A stretch of 64,000 nt of DNA from Branchipolynoe longqiensis (lineage: Eukaryota > Annelida > Polychaeta > Phyllodocida > Polynoidae): assembly GCA_030323885.1 (NCBI GenBank), contig CM059198.1, positions 11,012,462 to 11,076,461 of the forward strand, in the 5' to 3' direction. Shown here piece after piece: positions 33,480 to 44,375 of this stretch. A program made the translations under genes and the position numbers. The notes under the pieces are model-generated. The model had not been told where the DNA came from. It made no database searches and saw nothing but the letters and a program-made list of their open reading frames with translations. Numbering within the stretch: position 1 is the first letter of the stretch; every line of letters begins with the position of its first letter.

Positions 33480-33757
33480 CAGTAGGCTTCCTGTGCGGAA
33501 CGTCGGGAGGTTGAAAACCCGGTCGAGTCAAGCCAATGACTTACAAAATTGATCTTTGCTGCTAGCTAGATTGGCACTTGGCTATATTACGATAGAACAA
33601 TGCCTTGTTAACTCAGTATCAGGATAATGTGAGTGGGGTATCGGGTCATGGTGCCGGCGGTCTGGTCTCCCAGTGGGGCAGCAGTCGCCATGAGTGCGCA
33701 CTGTCCCAAGACGGTACACCATCCTGATATTACGTTAAATGTTGCGAGGACGTAAAG
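33480..33757 (+). repeat. SINE copy
   Basis: The head remnant (GTGCGGAACGTCGGGAGGTTGAAAACCCGG) and body (CAGTATCAGGATAATGTGAGTGGGGTATCGGG, CCCAGTGGGGCAGCAGTCGCCATGAGTGCGCACTGTC, ATGTTGCGAGGACGTAAA) match the SINE family on the plus strand. Confidence 0.7.
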
Positions 33758-34570
33758 CCCCAAACATCCCCAAACAAAGCATCAACTGCATACCGACGGT
33801 CCCACACCTGCCACACAAACACCCCCCTGGTCCTCTGCACACACGCAGCCCGCCCGACCTTGACCTCCCGCCGTCAACGCGCTGGTTACTGTACAGACCT
33901 CCCGTCAGGGTCGCCTGCTGCCGGGGACACCTCTGTGTACACACCGCTGACAGTTAGAGACACGCACGTCTCCGGGCCGATCCCCTTACAGGCCTCATCA
34001 GGACCGCCAACGTTTTCAACATGTTCAGTCGTACAAAGCATATGACAGGGGTGGTTGGAGGGGGTGTCAGTCAAGTATAACTTGTGATGCTTGAGAAATT
34101 GGTTATTTTTAAAATATTCACATTCTTGTCTTTATGTTCTGTCATGAAATGTTGGTTTGTACTACTTTACGTTGATGGGCTGGGTGGGGGGGGGGGGGCT
34201 GAGTCTGTATGGGCGTGACAATGTTGAACATGTTGGATGTCCCCTAAAATACACCAGAACTAAGGTAACCAGACAGGGTGACCGAATAAGTTGGATGTGC
34301 GCTTCCCATCCATCAACCCTGAGACTAGCAACAATTGATGCTTGTCGCTACCTAGCATGGCGCATGACATTACTAGGACTAGGAGATAGGAGAGGCAAGG
34401 AGCAGTGGACGTGCAAGACGTGAAGGATGCAATTGAAAGCGTATGACAGCCGGGGGGGGGGGGGTGGTCAAGTATGACCAGATGACCTTTACCGTTTAAT
34501 AAAATATTGATATTTAAGACGTTCATCTTCATGTCTTTATGTTCTGTAGTAAAATGTTGATGTGGGGGCA
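33758..34570. other. No gene; G-runs and decayed SINE pieces
   Basis: Two poly-G runs of 12-14 bases (34185-34198 and 34452-34465) are each followed by similar AAAATATTGATATTTAAGACGTTCA-like text (34090-34140 and 34498-34550), so part of this stretch is a diverged duplication. Fragments such as GCTACCTAGCATGGCGCATGACATTACTAGGACTAGG near 34350 resemble the SINE body. Confidence 0.4.
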
Positions 34571-34574
34571 AAGG

Positions 34575-34665
34575 GGAGGATTTGTTTGTTTGTTGTTGTT
34601 TTACGTCCTAGCAACATCTAAGGTGAATCAGGGCGGGTACCGACGTGTGACAGTATGATTTGTAT
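34575..34665 (-). repeat. SINE 3' fragment
   Basis: GTTTGTTTGTTTGTTGTTGTTTTACGTCCTAGCAACATCTAAGG is the complement of the SINE tail and 3' block. It is followed by the complement of CTGTCACACGTCGGTACCC. Confidence 0.7.
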
Positions 34666-34748
34666 CACTATGAACATTGTGAAAACCTTTGATTACCCCT
34701 CAGATAAATCTGAATGAAGGTGACCAAACAGGATGAATGGGCTATTAA

Positions 34749-35088
34749 AGTTACATAGTTCAATCATGTTCAGTAATTTTCTGAGATTCATACATTATGT
34801 TGATTGGAATAATCTACTTTACCTTAGTGTAAGTAACTTTGGATTGAAATACTGAATTTTGTACATATCTTAAGTAAAGACAAACCAAATTAATCTTGGC
34901 AAGCACGTCAAAATTCTGACACCATTTCTTTCAGTAGTAACATGTTATAGTAAATTGGCTTAATAGTTCCTTCTATACAGCTACACATGCTTAATAAGGA
35001 CACCAATATTTAAGTTGAGAAAATAGGATCTAATCTGGGTAAGTGTTTTGGTTTTGAAAATGTGACGCTTTCATTGCATTATGCAGCT
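34749..35088. mobile_element. TTAA-type short element, copy 2 (complete, inverted)
   Basis: Exactly flanked by TTAA (34745-34748 and 35089-35092). The right end is the complement of AGCTGCATAATGCAATGAAAG and the left end is AGTTACATAGTTCAATCATG, an imperfect inverted repeat. The interior is the reverse complement of copies 1 and 3. The TTAA duplication supports piggyBac-type mobilisation. Confidence 0.82.
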
Positions 35089-35522
35089 TTAAGCAAATTC
35101 CAATTTCAAATCCTGTCGCAGATATGAACGAACAAAAACGAACTAGTTATTAAATAGTTTGATATGTTTTCAAATCAAAACTTCAATTCATAGTAATACA
35201 AAAATAAATATCTGGTTACGAGTGCGTTTTCTGGGAAATTAAATGTGAGCCTCATTTAACATGTTCAACCACGTTGTAAATGAACTATGGCGCAATGAAG
35301 TTATATTGCACAGTGCCTTAGAATGACTCCCTATTTGTCACTTCATATTTGACACCTCACCGTACAGCTATTAAATTAATTCTTATAAAGCCAAATTTGG
35401 ATAATCAAAGGGTTTTCGATGATTGCGATATTTGTAAAATGAATATATTAGATTGCTCATCATATTGTACATAAGTTTCCTATGAAGTACATCGATGACA
35501 GGTTTTCCTAAATGCAGGCCTT

Positions 35523-35577
35523 GAAGCTACACAGCCCAATGAAAGCATCACCTTTTGGAAACCAAAGCAATTATCTG
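35523..35577. mobile_element. TTAA-type short element fragment
   Basis: GAAGCTACACAGCCCAATGAAAGCATCACC, then AACCAAAGCAATTATCTGAT, match the left 55 bp of copy 1. The rest is replaced by a GATTGATTGATTG run. Confidence 0.55.
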
Positions 35578-35829
35578 ATAGATTGATTGATTGATTGGTG
35601 GTTGCTTTATGCCTTGTCAGCAGCATAGGCCATATTCACAGCGAGAAATGTTTGATTTTTGTTTGAACCATCGATTTTACATGTAAAAGCAGACAATCAA
35701 TTATGTGCCAATAGGCACTCATTAAATTAGAAAGCTCACAATCATATATATGTGGTCAAGGGAAACAAATTCCCATAGAAAAAGAAAAGTTTTATTAATA
35801 ATTGATAGAATTTATTTAGTAAACTATGT

Positions 35830-37065
35830 GAGATGGTACAGTCCAGCTGCCCTCAAAAAGGCTAAAATGTTTTCTTGTTTTACTTTAGTAAAAAGGTCAT
35901 GCATACTGTCTGCAGTGTAGAATTGTTGGCGCAGGGCAAACAAATCAACGCAACTTAGTCAAATGTGTTTGAGTCTCAGCGGGGACTGACAGCCAATACA
36001 TTCAGGGGGAGGTTCCCCCTTGAGCAGAAAAGCATGTGTAAGCCACTAGTGGCCAATATGGCAGCGGCTAAGGACCACTTGGTCCCGCCGACCTCCCGCA
36101 TGAGTCTGTGGTGGTTTTCCCACAGATGGTTCAATTTCTTTAAGTTTATTAATGTTTTCAACCCACTCATGTTGGCATTTGGATTTTATGTGGGTGGCTA
36201 TTAGTGGTTTCAGATCAGAGTGAGAGATCAGACACGGTTCAAAATCACAGTTCAGGGCCTTCTTCACAGCCCGATCAGCTCGTTCGTTTCCTTCTATGCT
36301 GGCATGGCCAAGCACCCAGCACAGGTGGATGTCATACCCATCCATTGCCAGTTGCTAGAATGACCGTTGCTAGAATAAGGTGATTCGTTTTCAGTCCAGC
36401 AACAGCCAGGAGGCAAGAGAACGAATCACTGGATATAACATAGTGAGTGTGGTTGGATACCTCAATACACTCCAACGCGAGAAGGAGTGCTTGGGCTTCC
36501 GCAGTGAAAATCGAGCTCTGATCGGGCCAGTGTACACCAAATTGTTCTCGTCGGCAGACTGCCACAGCAGCTACCCGGCTTTGGTCTTTCGAACCATCAG
36601 TGTATATGGAGAGGTGGTCTCCAAACTAGCCTTGAATCTGTGCATGCAGTCCTTGGTACTCGACTGGATGTGTCCCAGACTTCCTCAGTTCCGTGAGTCG
36701 GAGGATAACCGATGGCTTCCTCAATGACCATGGGGGATGTTCTGGGACGTTGGCATCCTCCAACACGTCCAAATCCACGCTCAAGGCCTCCAAATGAGGT
36801 TTCATTCTGAGCCTCAGTGGCCGGATGTAATTCAGCCTGGCTTCATTTCTGGATTTGTCATGTTGCTCGAATAGACAATTGTGTGCATGATTCAATGCAT
36901 TAGTTTTATCTAGACTACATATTGCATGGCCAGTTTGATTCTCCTGTTGTTAAGTGATGTTTCATTGGCTTTGACATAGAGGCTCTGAACCGGTGAGATG
37001 CGGAAGGCCCCAAGGGCCAGGCGCAGTCCCTGGTGGTGGATCGTGTCTACCAGCCCAATCTATGA
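35830..37065 (-). pseudogene. LINE remnant with RNase H (I/R1-like group)
   Basis: Reading down the minus strand: VDTIHHQGLRLALGAFRISP and SLYVKANETSL (end of RT), then NYIRPLRLRMKPHLEALSV. A ribonuclease H follows (DQSSIFTAEAQALLLALE, YVISSDSFSCL, VLGHASIEGNERAD), then a cysteine-containing C-terminus and TADSMHDLFTKVKQENILAFLR to a stop near 35832. RNase H downstream of RT is a feature of the I, R1 and related LINE groups. Frames change at least four times. The 5' side is cut at about 37066 by a short TTAA-type element. Confidence 0.8.
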
Positions 37066-37067
37066 TA

Positions 37068-37377
37068 TCCTTGCAGAGTGCAATTATCTAGATTTGATTC
37101 TACGTACATCTAACTTAAATACTGGTGCATGTATTAAGCATTTGTTGCTGCATAGAAGGGAATATTGATTAAATTAAATAGACCATGTTACTACTGAAGC
37201 CAATGTGTCATGCCAAAATTAATCTAGCATGTTGGCACTTAACATATCTCAAAAGTCAGCTATTTAAAATAAAAGTATCTTCAAACTAAGGTAGTGTAGA
37301 TTATACCAATTAGACTAATATATTTCTCTAAAAATCGACTGAAACTCAAAACCATCGGACTATGCAACTCCAATATT
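37068..37377. mobile_element. TTAA-type short element, copy 3
   Basis: CAATTATCTAGATTTGATTCTACGTACATC, TGTATTAAGCATTTGTTGCTG, ATATCTCAAAAGTC and the right end CATCGGACTATGCAACT match copy 1 in the same orientation. The left terminus is decayed. It interrupts the RNase H LINE. Confidence 0.7.
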
Positions 37378-37550
37378 CCTCTTCTGCAGCAATGACTGTG
37401 CAATAAGTGCAGCGCTATCCAAGTTAGATTAGTAGGAGGAATTTAGGCAAGTGATATATTTTCGAAAATCTTGTGTGTTTTTTAATTATCAGATTATGCT
37501 AATTTAATTAGGATCATCCTCGATTTGTCATTGAATGTACTTTGATTCTG

Positions 37551-37800
37551 CGCCCCTTCATTATTCTCCCAATTTGTAACTTGGTCAGGACGACCAACTC
37601 GCTAAAAGCGCTGGCTGGCCTCACGTCTTCGCATATCAGGATAATGCGAGTGAGTAACATATCAAGATCATGGTGCCGTCGGCCGGTCACCCAGTGGAGG
37701 CAGCCCTTATAAAGTCTCCTGTTTTGGGAGATTGGGGGGATCCGAACCAATGGGTTCATGGGTTCGAACCCTGGTCAAGTCAAACCAATGACTTAAAAAT
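37551..37800 (+). repeat. SINE copy, rearranged
   Basis: ATCAGGATAATGCGAGTGAGTAACATATC, ATGGTGCCG and CACCCAGTGGAGGCAGCCCTTATAAAGT are SINE body blocks. Further on, GGGTTCGAACCCTGGTCAAGTCAAACCAATGACTTA is a B-box-containing head. The head lying after the body suggests two SINE copies joined head to tail. Confidence 0.6.
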
Positions 37801-37808
37801 TGATACTA

Positions 37809-38632
37809 GTGTAGTGGTCTGCACTGACCTCTCGGGCAAGGAGCCTCATATACAGGTAGGCGTGGGTAGTGTGTTGATATCAGGGAGCCTAGGTGGTGTA
37901 ATGGTTAGCACACTGGCCTGGAATGCAAAGAGATGTGGGTTCGAGTCCTGCTCTAGGCGCAATATTTCCCATTTTCATCACCCCCACGACACTGGTTCCA
38001 TGACCAGGATCCTGTACAAGCTACATGGCTGTATAGTTGTTGAACCTACCCTGTGTATGTAGTGTGTCATTGCCTGTATGTATGTAATTGTAAGCATAAA
38101 GACTTACAATTCCAGGGGGACGAGTGTAGTGGTCTGCACTGACCTCTCAGGCAAGGAGCCTCATAGACAGGTAGGCGTGGGGTAGTGTGTTGATATCAGG
38201 GAGCCTAGGTGGTGTAATGGTTAGCACACTGGCCTGGAATGCAAAGAGATGTGGGTTCGAGTCCTGCTCTAGGTGCAATATTTCCCATTTTCATCACCCC
38301 CACAACACTGGTGCCATGACCAGGATCCTGTACAAGCTACATGCTGTATAGTTGTTGAACCTACCCTGTGTATGTAAGTGTGTTGCATTGCCTGTATGTA
38401 TGTAATTGTAAGCATTAAAAGACTTACAATTCCAGGGGGACGAGTGTAGTGGTCTGCACTGACCTCTCAGGCAAGGAGCCTCATAGACAGGTAGGCATGG
38501 GTAGTGTGTTGATATCAGGGAGCCTAGGTGGTGTAATGGTTAGCACACTTGCCTGGAATGCAAAGAGATGTGGGTTCGAGTCCCGCTCTAGGCGCAATAT
38601 TTCCCATTTTCATCACCCCCACAACACTTGTC
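37809..38632 (+). repeat. Tandem array of 315-320 bp Pol III-type units
   Basis: Units start GTGTAGTGGTCTGCACTGACC at 37809, 38124 and 38444, and the third is cut near 38632. Each contains a tRNA-like part, GGTGGTGTAATGGTTAGCAC (A-box region) and GTGGGTTCGAGTCC (B box) about 40 bp apart. GCCTAGG...CTAGGC ends could pair as an acceptor stem. A 3' part (CATTTTCATCACCCCCAC, ATTGTAAGCAT) and CAATTCCAGGGGGACGA form the junction. Units are about 97 percent alike by eye. These are probably tandem copies of a tRNA-derived SINE and not functional tRNA genes. Confidence 0.8.
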
Positions 38633-38654
38633 ACTTCCTAGACAGGCGGTCAGC

Positions 38655-38850
38655 ATTATTCGGATAGAGCAAGGACTGGTTGGCTCAATGTAACTGAGTG
38701 GGATATCAGGTCATGGTGCTGGTGGCGTGGTCTCCCAGTGTTGGAGCACTATAAACTCGCCATGAGTGCGTACTGTGAAAAGTCGGTGCCCGTCCTGATA
38801 TGACATTAGATGTTGCTCGGACGTAAAACAACAACACACAAACAAATATG
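38655..38850 (+). repeat. SINE copy, body and tail
   Basis: GCAAGGACTGGTTGGCTCAATGTAACTGAGTGGGATATCAGG, CCCAGTGTTGGAGCACTATAAACTCGCCATGAG and GATGTTGCTCGGACGTAAAACAACAACACACAAACAAA show a full body and simple tail. Confidence 0.75.
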
Positions 38851-38959
38851 TAAAGTCGCCATGAACGTGTGTTGTCACAAGTCGGTTCTCCGTCCTAGGA
38901 TATGACCTTAGATGTGGAACAGGAGCACTATGCCATTTAACCCGAGCAACACGCAGTCT

Positions 38960-39064
38960 ACACGGACCTCTCAGTCGCAGGCAACGAGCGACACACACAT
39001 GTGGGCGTCGATAGAGTGACGACATCAGGGAGTCTAGGTGCTGTAATGCTTAGCAAACTAGCCC
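38960..39064 (+). repeat. Second SINE type, left half (split by LINE)
   Basis: GACCTCTCAGTCGCAGGCAACGAGCGACACAC and CATCAGGGAGTCTAGGTGCTGTAATGCTTAGCAAACTAGCCCAG match the first half of the 315 bp unit. The unit breaks off within the tRNA-like part at about 39064, where the LINE begins, and resumes at about 43425. Confidence 0.65.
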
Positions 39065-39403
39065 AGTGGGTGATGTTTGGTTGCTAATCCTTGTGCGCAT
39101 GCTACACAGTCACAAACCAATCAGATAATATTACATCTCCTAACCCATGAGACAGACAGCCTTGATATCTACGGACACTCCAGCAATGGATCTCTAAATC
39201 ATTAACTCACCCCCATCTACCAATATAACTTATACTCACTCTATGCAACAGTAAATTACTTGGAAAATAGTCATCGATATGGCATTATTACTTTATTCCA
39301 TTGCAGGTGGGATAACAACTTTAACTTTTATAACTAATCTTGTGCTTGCAACAGACAGGGCAGTAACAATATTTACTGGGGAGACAATGGTTCTTAGGTT
39401 TGA

Positions 39404-40153
39404 GTGCGCTGGGACCACAACTGGGGGCAATTACTGGCCAGGATTCCTCTGAACGACCTGAAGGGTCTGCCAGGCTTTAAAATAGGACACCTTAATGTAC
39501 GTAGTCTAACCCATAACATTGAACAACTAAGAATGGACCTGCCATGGTCAGGACTTGATATTTTTACAGTATCAGAAACATGGCTAAGCAGCCACATTGA
39601 GGAAAAGCTGACATCAATTCAAGGGTACAAGTTCCTAAGATTTGACAGGCAAACAAAGCTTCCAAATGGCCAAGTCAAAGCTGGTGGAGGCCTAGGATTC
39701 TACTGCAAAGACACACTGCAAATAGACACTGAAAAGAATGACAACCACAATATTTCAAATGGAACTCTAGAATTACAGTGGGCAGTCATCACCAGACCAC
39801 ACACAAAGAAAATTCTAATAGGTAATGTATATAGGCCCCCAAATGGGAATATGCAGGAAGCTTTTGACCTACTAAGCTCAACCATGAAACAAATTATAGA
39901 CATTAACAAATATGAAACTCTTCTCATTGGTGATTACAATGCAGATTACAATGCAAAAAATCAACCATCAGCTAATATCACGAGACAATTTGCCACAGAA
40001 CATGATCTGCAACAGATGATTAACAAAACTACTAGAAGCACACAAACCTCAAATACAACAATTGACCTGGCTTTTACAAATATAAAATATTGTACTACAT
40101 CTGGTATCCTCAACTACAACATAAGTGATCACAAACCTATTTATATAATTTAA
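39404..40153 (+). pseudogene. LINE endonuclease domain
   Basis: This is an APE-type endonuclease that nicks the target. Motifs: GHLNVRSLT (Asn), TVSETWLSS (Glu), GNVYRPPNG, LIGDYNADY (Asp/Asn), TTIDLAFTN and ISDHKPI (Asp-His). These are the usual catalytic set in order. A stop directly precedes the first codon at 39404 and the upstream sequence looks coding in another frame (GGNYWPGF), so a frameshift near 39430 cuts the true N-terminus. The frame ends at a TAA next to an A-run at about 40150, where coding continues shifted by one. Confidence 0.8.
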
Positions 40154-41445
40154 AAAAACCAAGGAATGACAAACAAACCACATCACACTGGGGCCGCTCA
40201 TATAGAAACTGCACCTATGAGGACCTTTCAACCACATTACGGGGATTTGCTACCAATGAAATATTTTATGAGCAAGATCCGAACAAGTGCTGGGACATGC
40301 TAGAAGCAATCCTTGATAGAGCTGCTGACAAACTTTGCCCAATGATTGAACTGAGAATAAGAAAAAACACAGCTAAATACTTAAATGACGAATTACAAGA
40401 ACTACAACGAGATCGGGACTACTTTTGCCAAAAGGCTGAATTAACCAAAGACCCAGGGGATGCATTCATAGCAAAATGCTTAACTAGAATGGCCAGGACT
40501 GAGGTTCGAAAGGCAAAATCAAGGTACTATCTTGACCAAGCCATCATTCACAACCAAAACCCCAAGAAATTTTGGTATGAACTAGATCAAATAGAGCCTG
40601 ATCCCAAGCCAAAAATCAGTAATCTAATAAATGACAGTACTGGTGAAACAATACCTGATATTCAACTAGCAGAAGAGATCAACAAATACTTTGTTGATAT
40701 AGGAGCTAACCTAGCCCAAAAATTTCAACCTAAAGATGATGTCCAGGAAAACTATAAGGTTGTAGTTAACCAACATAGATATGATCTCATAGAAACAACA
40801 AAAGACAAGATCCTTACCAAAGTACAAAATCTATCACCATTCAAACCTTCAGGCATGAAGGACATCAGTTCAACCTTTATCAAGGGCACCATCAAGGCTC
40901 TGATAGATGAATTTACATACCTATGCAACCTCATAATTACTACTGGAATTTTCCCAGAAAAATGGAAGAGAGCAACAGTTACCCCTATTCCCAAGGTAGG
41001 TAACCCAAAGTCCTGTAATGAACTGCGACCTATATCCATACTACCTCTCCCTGGCAGAATAATTGAACAGATAATTCACGACCAAATAAAAACATTTCTT
41101 GAGGACACTAACTATTTAGCCACCCAACAAAATGGCTTCAGAAAAGAAAGGGCAACGACTAAGGCACTTGCCTCATTGATGGATGAATTGTTGATTAGCA
41201 CAGACAGAGGTGAGATTACAATAGCTGTTTTTCTTGATTTCAAGAAAGCTTTTGTTACAATTGACCACAAAATCCTGCTATGTAAGATCAAAAGAGCTGG
41301 ACTGGGAAAAAGATCATGTATGTTCATATCCAACTATTTAAACAACAGACAACAGTCACAAAAATTAATAATACAGAATCCTCCACTAGAACTGTCAGAA
41401 CAGGAGTGCCCCAAGCTTCCACTTTGGGACCACTCCTCTTTCTGA
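40150..41445 (+). pseudogene. LINE linker and reverse transcriptase, first part
   Basis: After the frameshift near 40150, coding resumes without ATG and is continuous from 40297. RT blocks: TVTPIPKVGNPKSCNELRPIS, TQQNGFRKERATTKALASL and FLDFKKAFVTIDHKILLCK. The conserved second Asp of the AFD motif is Val here. A one-base frameshift near 41350 moves the reading to the frame of 41316-42311, so the last 30 codons of this frame are spurious. Confidence 0.82.
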
Positions 41446-42311
41446 TATTTATTAATGACCTACCATTGCTGTCTACCAGTGCTAATTTCACACTTTTTGC
41501 GGATGATGCTGTCCTCACAGTGCACAATAAAAACATTATTCTGGCAGCTACTATGGTAAACAAGGTGTTAAAAAAGGTCAATATTTGGTGTGCTGATAAC
41601 AGACTTACCTTAAACACACAGAAATCAGAATTTGTGATATTTGGAACAAAATCTAGAAAATTGCACACACAAAATATAGAGCTATATATAGGCAATGCAG
41701 TGCTAAGAGAAGTGAACTCGTACAAATACTTAGGAACCACACTTGACTCTACACTGAATGCAAACCAGCAACTATCGAGGCTGAACCAAATTCTAGGTAT
41801 GAGAATGACAACCTTTAGAAAAATAAGATGCTACATGAGTGAGAACACAGCGCTCAAACTGTATAAGGCAACTATACTGCCAATAATAGATTATAATGAT
41901 CTAATCTATGACCTTTTAACAAAACAACAAGAAAATAAATTACAGAGAACTCAAAACCGAGCTCTTAGAACAGTATATAGGGGCAAAGTTCTCTCAGTGA
42001 ATGAGATGCACACTAGATCTAATATCACATACCTTAGCCAAAGGAGAGATGCACATCTGCTATCTCTTATGTTTATCAGAGCCAAGGATGAAAACTACAT
42101 AGACCATACTACCAGAGTTACCAGGCAGGGGGATGCTACACTCCTCAAAGTTCTTAAACCACTCACAAATAGACTGACAAGAGCCCCTATCTACAAAGGC
42201 AGCAAATTATGGAATGAACTCCCAGTCAGAATTAGACATGCACAAACACAACTAGAATTCAAGAACCTGGTAAGAATTCACCAAGCCAATCAGGCCCTTC
42301 TACAGGCCTAG
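41316..42311 (+). pseudogene. LINE reverse transcriptase, second part and C-terminus
   Basis: It continues with TGVPQASTLGPLLFLIFINDL, then LFADDAVLTV (catalytic FADD), LTLNTQKSEFVIFG and YKYLGTTLDS. The post-RT region follows (YKATILPIIDYNDLIYD, KLQRTQNRALRTVYRG) and the stop is at 42309-42311. It has no internal stop, so decay is limited to three frameshifts and the element was probably active not very long ago. Confidence 0.85.
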
Positions 42312-43408
42312 TGATGAGGTCACCATATTTAATTAGCTATCTATTATAAGCACCTATGGCCACCCCACCCCCTGCCACCACCTAACGCGCTCCTTTGCCT
42401 GCTGCCAACAAACCAAGTTATCCACCATACAAATTATTTGCCCAGCAAATTAGGAAATGTGTATCAGTCTGGTAGTATTGCTATAGACCGGGGCCCTATG
42501 GGACTGGATGGCCCACACTCCCTCCCTATCTCTCCCATGTGATGTAAATTTTGCGGTGCCACCTTGTGGTGGGTTAATCGACCCCACTGCTGCATGATGT
42601 TTCAACATGGAAAAACACATAGGTTATAACGTGCATGATCTGGAAATCGTGAATACACATCAATATGGGATTGCTATGAACAGGCACACTTCCTCGTCGC
42701 CATCGTCACACATCTTTCACATTCATATATACATTTGTGCATATATTATAGCATCTGTTTAGCCCGGGGAACAGCCAGCGCACCAAGTGGTGGGTTTGAT
42801 CATTTTGATTACACAGTACGGGCTGAGTGAGCCGTCTTGGTGTTATAGGGTCTTTGTATAAACATTGACACTAATAAAGTCTGTACTAGACTACTAAATG
42901 ACTGAAATGTACAATCCTCCAAGCATTGTTTATCCCATCATTACTAACAACCTACTTACTCAAACTGACTTTCAAGTGTACCTGAGGTATTAACTTTTAA
43001 GCATAACCCTATAAGCTAACCACACTCTATCTAAAAGAATAAACAAACCATTCTACTAACACTCACTCCATCTCAAAATGTTAACTCCAGCAACATGATA
43101 GTTTTGCAATTCACAACATAGTAGGCATACAAACCTATGAAGGGAAACTATGCCCCTAACCACTCCATAATGTAAAGGTCTAATCAATACACATGTATGT
43201 ATCAAGTGTGTAGGAATACAACATATAACTGCTATTTTTGTATGTGAATTGTCAAACTATACCATATGTAAGTCTTTGAATGTTTGATATTGTTATTTCA
43301 GCTGATTTGGGCTAGCTACATATATTGTAAATAACTGTATTGTCACATTGCTGGAAGACCAGTGCCATGGCGCTGACAACAGACTTTATTCAATGAATAA
43401 ACTATATT
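42312..43408 (+). other. LINE 3' untranslated region
   Basis: Non-coding and AT-rich. Its last 90 bp (CATATGTAAGTCTTTGAATG...GTAAATAACTGTATTG) also occur in reverse complement at 52388-52475, supporting that it belongs to a mobile unit. Confidence 0.65.
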
Positions 43409-43424
43409 TACAACAACAACAAAA

Positions 43425-43515
43425 ATGCAAGAGGTGTGAGTTCGAATCCGTTTCTAGGCGCACTATTTCCCATTTTCATTACCCATGACAGTGGTCACCT
43501 CCACGACACTAACTA
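43425..43515 (+). repeat. Second SINE type, right half (split by LINE)
   Basis: AATGCAAGAGGTGTGAGTTCGAATCC, then TCTAGGCGCACTATTTCCCATTTTCATTACCC, match the second half of the 315 bp unit, beginning right where the left half at 39064 stopped. Confidence 0.7.
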
Positions 43516-43738
43516 TGTAAATCAGTCAGGCACACTGCTACCTGAACGTGATGTGACCATTACGCATGCGCACTCGGTGTTGGCACATGGAAGGGTCCTT
43601 GGCCACGTGGTTGTGGAGATACATGTGTGGCCTTCCATACATAGGGAGACAACATCACCCCCTAAGTGACCTCTGACCCCTCAGGGGTCAACTGCTAACC
43701 GAAGGCCAATGATCACCAAGGGTCAACAATAACGAGCT

Positions 43739-43896
43739 GGGGCCGTATGCACGAATCGGGGTTAGGGCCGTAACCGCGGCTAGGCTAGCTCCACATGGCT
43801 AAATGTGAGAAATCGGTATGCAATTACTGACATTTAGCCTGTGGAGCTAGCCTAGCCGCGGTTACGGCCCTAACCCCGATTCGTGCATACGGCCCC
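43739..43896. mobile_element. Hairpin element with near-perfect 70 bp arms
   Basis: The ends GGGGCCGTATGCACGAATCG and the complement at 43877-43896 start two arms of about 70 bp that match with a single indel (ACATGGCT against ACAGGCT). The loop is about 18 bp. Arm identity implies a recent insertion. Similar GGGGCCGTAT-starting short inverted-repeat elements are widespread in animals. The target duplication is unclear, so the superfamily is left open. Confidence 0.9.
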
Positions 43897-43989
43897 TGGT
43901 GTTGCGCCACGCAATATGTCTGACGCACACTAGTCGGTTATCTGGATGGAACCTTTATTGATCGGAAACCTTTCCCCCAGGCACTATGA

Positions 43990-44095
43990 ATCCTGATTGT
44001 GCATGGGGTTTATATTCTATGGTCAGTTCAGTTGATGTAGAATAAGTTGAGGCAGAATCAGTTGATGTAGAATCATTTGATGCAGAATCACCGGA
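43990..44095. repeat. Short 15 bp repeats
   Basis: GTTGATGTAGAAT, GTTGATGTAGAAT and TTTGATGCAGAAT, plus GTTGAGGCAGAAT, are spaced 15 bp apart near 44030-44090. Confidence 0.7.
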
Positions 44096-44129
44096 CGCGG
44101 TGCCGTGCTTGAATCGAGAACAGTGCCAG

Positions 44130-44375
44130 TATCCCATGAGGGAGGTCGTGGGTTCAAGTTGCGGGCGACTAAAATCAGTGACTTTCAACATGACTGATAT
44201 TTGTCGAAACCTACCTTTGCAATAAACATTGCTACAATAGGACAAGGACTGGTTGGTTCAGTTTCAGGATAATGTGACCGATGGAGATACCGGATCATGG
44301 TGGCCAGCCGGACGGTCCCTCAGTGGGACAGTATCCATGAGTGCGACCTTGAATGTTGCTATGACACAACAATAA
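44130..44375 (+). repeat. SINE copy with head
   Basis: The head (GTCGTGGGTTCAAGTTGCG), body (ACAAGGACTGGTTGGTTCAGTTTCAGGATAATGTGAC, CCCTCAGTGGGACAGTATCCATGAGTGCGAC) and end (GAATGTTGCTATGACACAACAA) align with the family. Confidence 0.7.

Larger units (their letters stand above)
39065..43424 (+). mobile_element. Near full-length LINE of about 4.36 kb
   Basis: The two halves of an interrupted SINE mark its ends. The 5' untranslated part is about 340 bp, followed by an endonuclease, an RT with C-terminal domain, a 3' untranslated part of about 1.1 kb (42312-43408) and a CAACAACAACAAAA tail. The protein style (SETWL, GDYNAD, AFVTIDHKILL, FADDAVL) fits the Jockey/CR1/L2 superfamily. I cannot settle the clade. 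Confidence 0.75.

Noticed and set aside
36380..36727. 115-codon plus-strand frame
   Set aside because: It is a shadow of the minus-strand LINE RNase H region.
37890..38600. Three tRNA genes
   Set aside because: A and B boxes are present, but the stems are irregular, no clear anticodon loop can be assigned, and the parts recur inside SINE units.
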